Assembly (NCBI GenBank): GCA_963738305.1
Contig: CAVTVU010000003.1
Span: 62,001-126,000 of the forward strand
Origin: JBBRHQ01 sp963738305
GTDB taxonomy: Bacteria; Actinomycetota; Thermoleophilia; Solirubrobacterales; 70-9
Length of the DNA stretch: 64,000 nt
Reading direction: 5' to 3'
Shown: positions 63,114 to 64,000 of the stretch, one piece after another
Position numbering within the stretch: position 1 is the first letter of the stretch
Layout: each line of letters opens with the position of its first letter
Notes under the pieces: generated by a model
Database searches by the model: none
Seen by the model: the letters and a program-made list of their open reading frames with translations, nothing else
Told to the model about the DNA's origin: nothing
Translations under genes and position numbers: made by a program

Positions 63114-63785
63114 GTGGAGGTCGAGGTCCTCGCCGACGCCGATGCCGCGGCGGCGCGGGCGGCCGAGGTGATCGCGGCCGCCGGAGCGGAGGCGGCCGCC
63201 GAGCGCGGCGCCTTCTCGCTGGCGGTGAGCGGCGGGCGCTCGCCGTGGCGGATGCTGGCCCTGCTGTCGGGGTCGGATGAGATGCCCTGGGACGCTACGC
63301 AGGTCTTCCAGGTCGACGAACGGGTCGCCGAACCGGGCAGCGACGACCGCAACCTCACCCACCTGCTGGTGGCGCTGCCCCTCGAGCACCAGGCGGCGGT
63401 GCGGCCGATGGCGGTGACCAGCACCGACCTCGAAGCCGCCGCGGCGGACTACGAGGAGGGCCTGCCGGAGGCGCTCGATCTTGTCCATCTCGGACTGGGC
63501 CCCGACGGCCACACGGCCTCGCTGGTCCCCGAGGACGGAGTGCTGGAGGTGACCGACCGCCGTGTCGCGATCACCGCGGGCGCCTACCAGGGCCACCGCC
63601 GCATGACCCTCACCTACCCGGCGCTCGCCTCGGCTCGGCGGATCCTCTGGCTGGTGACCGGCGAGGACAAGCGGGAGGCGATGCGCAAGCTGCTCGCCTC
63701 CGACCCCAGCATCCCCGCGGGGCGCGTCGAGAACCACGAGATGCTGCTGATCGCCGACCGCGCCGCGGCCGACGAGAGCGCCTGA
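63114..63785 (+). CDS. pgl: 6-phosphogluconolactonase
   Basis: A 223-residue DevB-type lactonase. SLAVSGGRSPWRMLALL is the first phosphate-binding loop. VFQVDERVAEPGSDDRNLTH and HLGLGPDGHTASLVP (catalytic His) follow, and the C-terminal IPAGRVENHEMLLIADRAA completes the isomerase-like fold. It hydrolyses 6-phosphogluconolactone between zwf and gnd. GTG 63114 follows the gnd stop by 2 bp, one operon. With zwf on the opposite strand these three genes give the whole oxidative pentose phosphate branch. Confidence 0.94.
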   Translation: MEVEVLADADAAAARAAEVIAAAGAEAAAERGAFSLAVSGGRSPWRMLALLSGSDEMPWDATQVFQVDERVAEPGSDDRNLTHLLVALPLEHQAAVRPMAVTSTDLEAAAADYEEGLPEALDLVHLGLGPDGHTASLVPEDGVLEVTDRRVAITAGAYQGHRRMTLTYPALASARRILWLVTGEDKREAMRKLLASDPSIPAGRVENHEMLLIADRAAADESA

Positions 63786-63808
63786 GCCGGGCGACCGCCC
63801 GACACCCG

Positions 63809-63853
63809 CGGACTCATACCCGAAGGTCGAGGGTTCGAATCTCGCCCCCGCTA
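63809..63853 (+). other. tRNA 3'-half-like fragment (CAT anticodon region and T arm)
   Basis: GCGGACTCATACCCGAAGGT followed by CGAGGGTTCGAATCTCGC and CCCCGCTA reproduces the anticodon loop, T arm (GTTCGAATC) and acceptor end of a Met/Ile (CAT) tRNA. The stretch 5' to it (63780-63808) does not form a D arm or a matching acceptor stem. It is therefore a fragment. tRNA 3' ends are classic integration targets. Confidence 0.5.
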
Positions 63854-63919
63854 GGCTGGGGCGACGCGATTCAGCTCCAAGCCGAGAACCCAAATCAGCC
63901 ATGACCCGCTGAGGCCCGG

Positions 63920-64000
63920 ATGAGGACGCTCTCGATCGCCGCGATGCAGACGGCGCCGATCGCGTGCGACCCCAACGCAACCCTGGACCTCCTCGCCAAG
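63920..64000 (+). CDS. Nitrilase/carbon-nitrogen hydrolase family protein (partial, runs off the window end)
   Basis: Only 27 codons are visible: MRTLSIAAMQTAPIACDPNA then TLDLLAK. An early A-M-Q-T-A-P strand followed by a D-P-N-A-T-x-D helix start is typical of the N-terminus of the carbon-nitrogen hydrolase (nitrilase) superfamily. The catalytic Glu, Lys and Cys lie outside the window. ATG 63920 was chosen. The gap from the tRNA fragment is short. Confidence 0.6.
   Translation, partial: MRTLSIAAMQTAPIACDPNATLDLLAK

Noticed and set aside
63778..63853. Complete tRNA-Met gene
   Set aside because: The 5' acceptor strand and D arm do not pair or match; only the 3' half is convincing.

Overview
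The window is high-GC DNA, densely packed with genes on both strands, with many GTG and TTG starts and 1-4 bp gene overlaps. The proteins (F420/deazaflavin-type oxidoreductase, Rpf-like enzyme behind a ydaO-type leader, DUF2277, DUF2855, DUF6328 and DUF6636 members, secreted small-repeat proteins, cytochromes P450, acyl-CoA dehydrogenases) suggest a soil-type actinobacterium, most likely Thermoleophilia/Solirubrobacterales. The lineage is inferred from gene content; no marker phylogeny was possible. I see no integrase, transposase, phage gene, CRISPR array, rRNA gene or complete tRNA gene.

Layout. 1-12.5 kb: acyltransferase fragment, alpha/beta hydrolase plus TetR operon, methyltransferase plus secreted protein operon, small secreted proteins and lipoproteins, a serine hydrolase, a 3 x 69 bp hairpin repeat, a TolB-like propeller, a TIGR03118 protein and a secreted GH94-like enzyme. 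Many genes here carry frameshifts. 12.5-24.8 kb: MBL-like protein, P450, a glycerophosphodiesterase/amidohydrolase-like fusion, a c-di-AMP riboswitch with an Rpf-like gene, a 5'-3' exonuclease, EttA, a class A penicillin-binding protein and a second P450. 24.9-36.4 kb: PLP decarboxylase, PhoD phosphatase, MFS transporters, MBL-rhodanese fusion, FAD oxidoreductase, LtrA. 36.4-43.4 kb: thiolase/DUF2855 pair, remnant of a pentameric ligand-gated channel, small proteins, RecQ, agmatinase-like enzyme.

43.5-53.0 kb is the most coherent accessory block. It encodes two acyl-CoA dehydrogenases, a Rieske oxygenase, a TetR regulator, a flavin amine oxidase-like protein, an NDP-forming acyl-CoA synthetase and an MFS transporter. 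The genes are arranged around a divergent promoter with an inverted repeat and a candidate leader peptide. This looks like a regulated uptake and catabolic pathway for an unidentified acid or amine.

53.0-64 kb: serine hydrolase, membrane protein, an efeUOB iron-uptake operon behind an iron-box-like palindrome, RlmN, a DUF6636 lipoprotein, a deazaflavin-dependent oxidoreductase and the oxidative pentose phosphate genes zwf, gnd and pgl. The window ends with a tRNA 3'-half fragment and the start of a nitrilase-family gene.

Frameshifts are common in 0.5-12.5 kb and 60.8-62.3 kb but rare elsewhere. Residual indel errors in the assembly explain this better than mass gene decay. A family of long intergenic hairpins with a shared core recurs at three sites.
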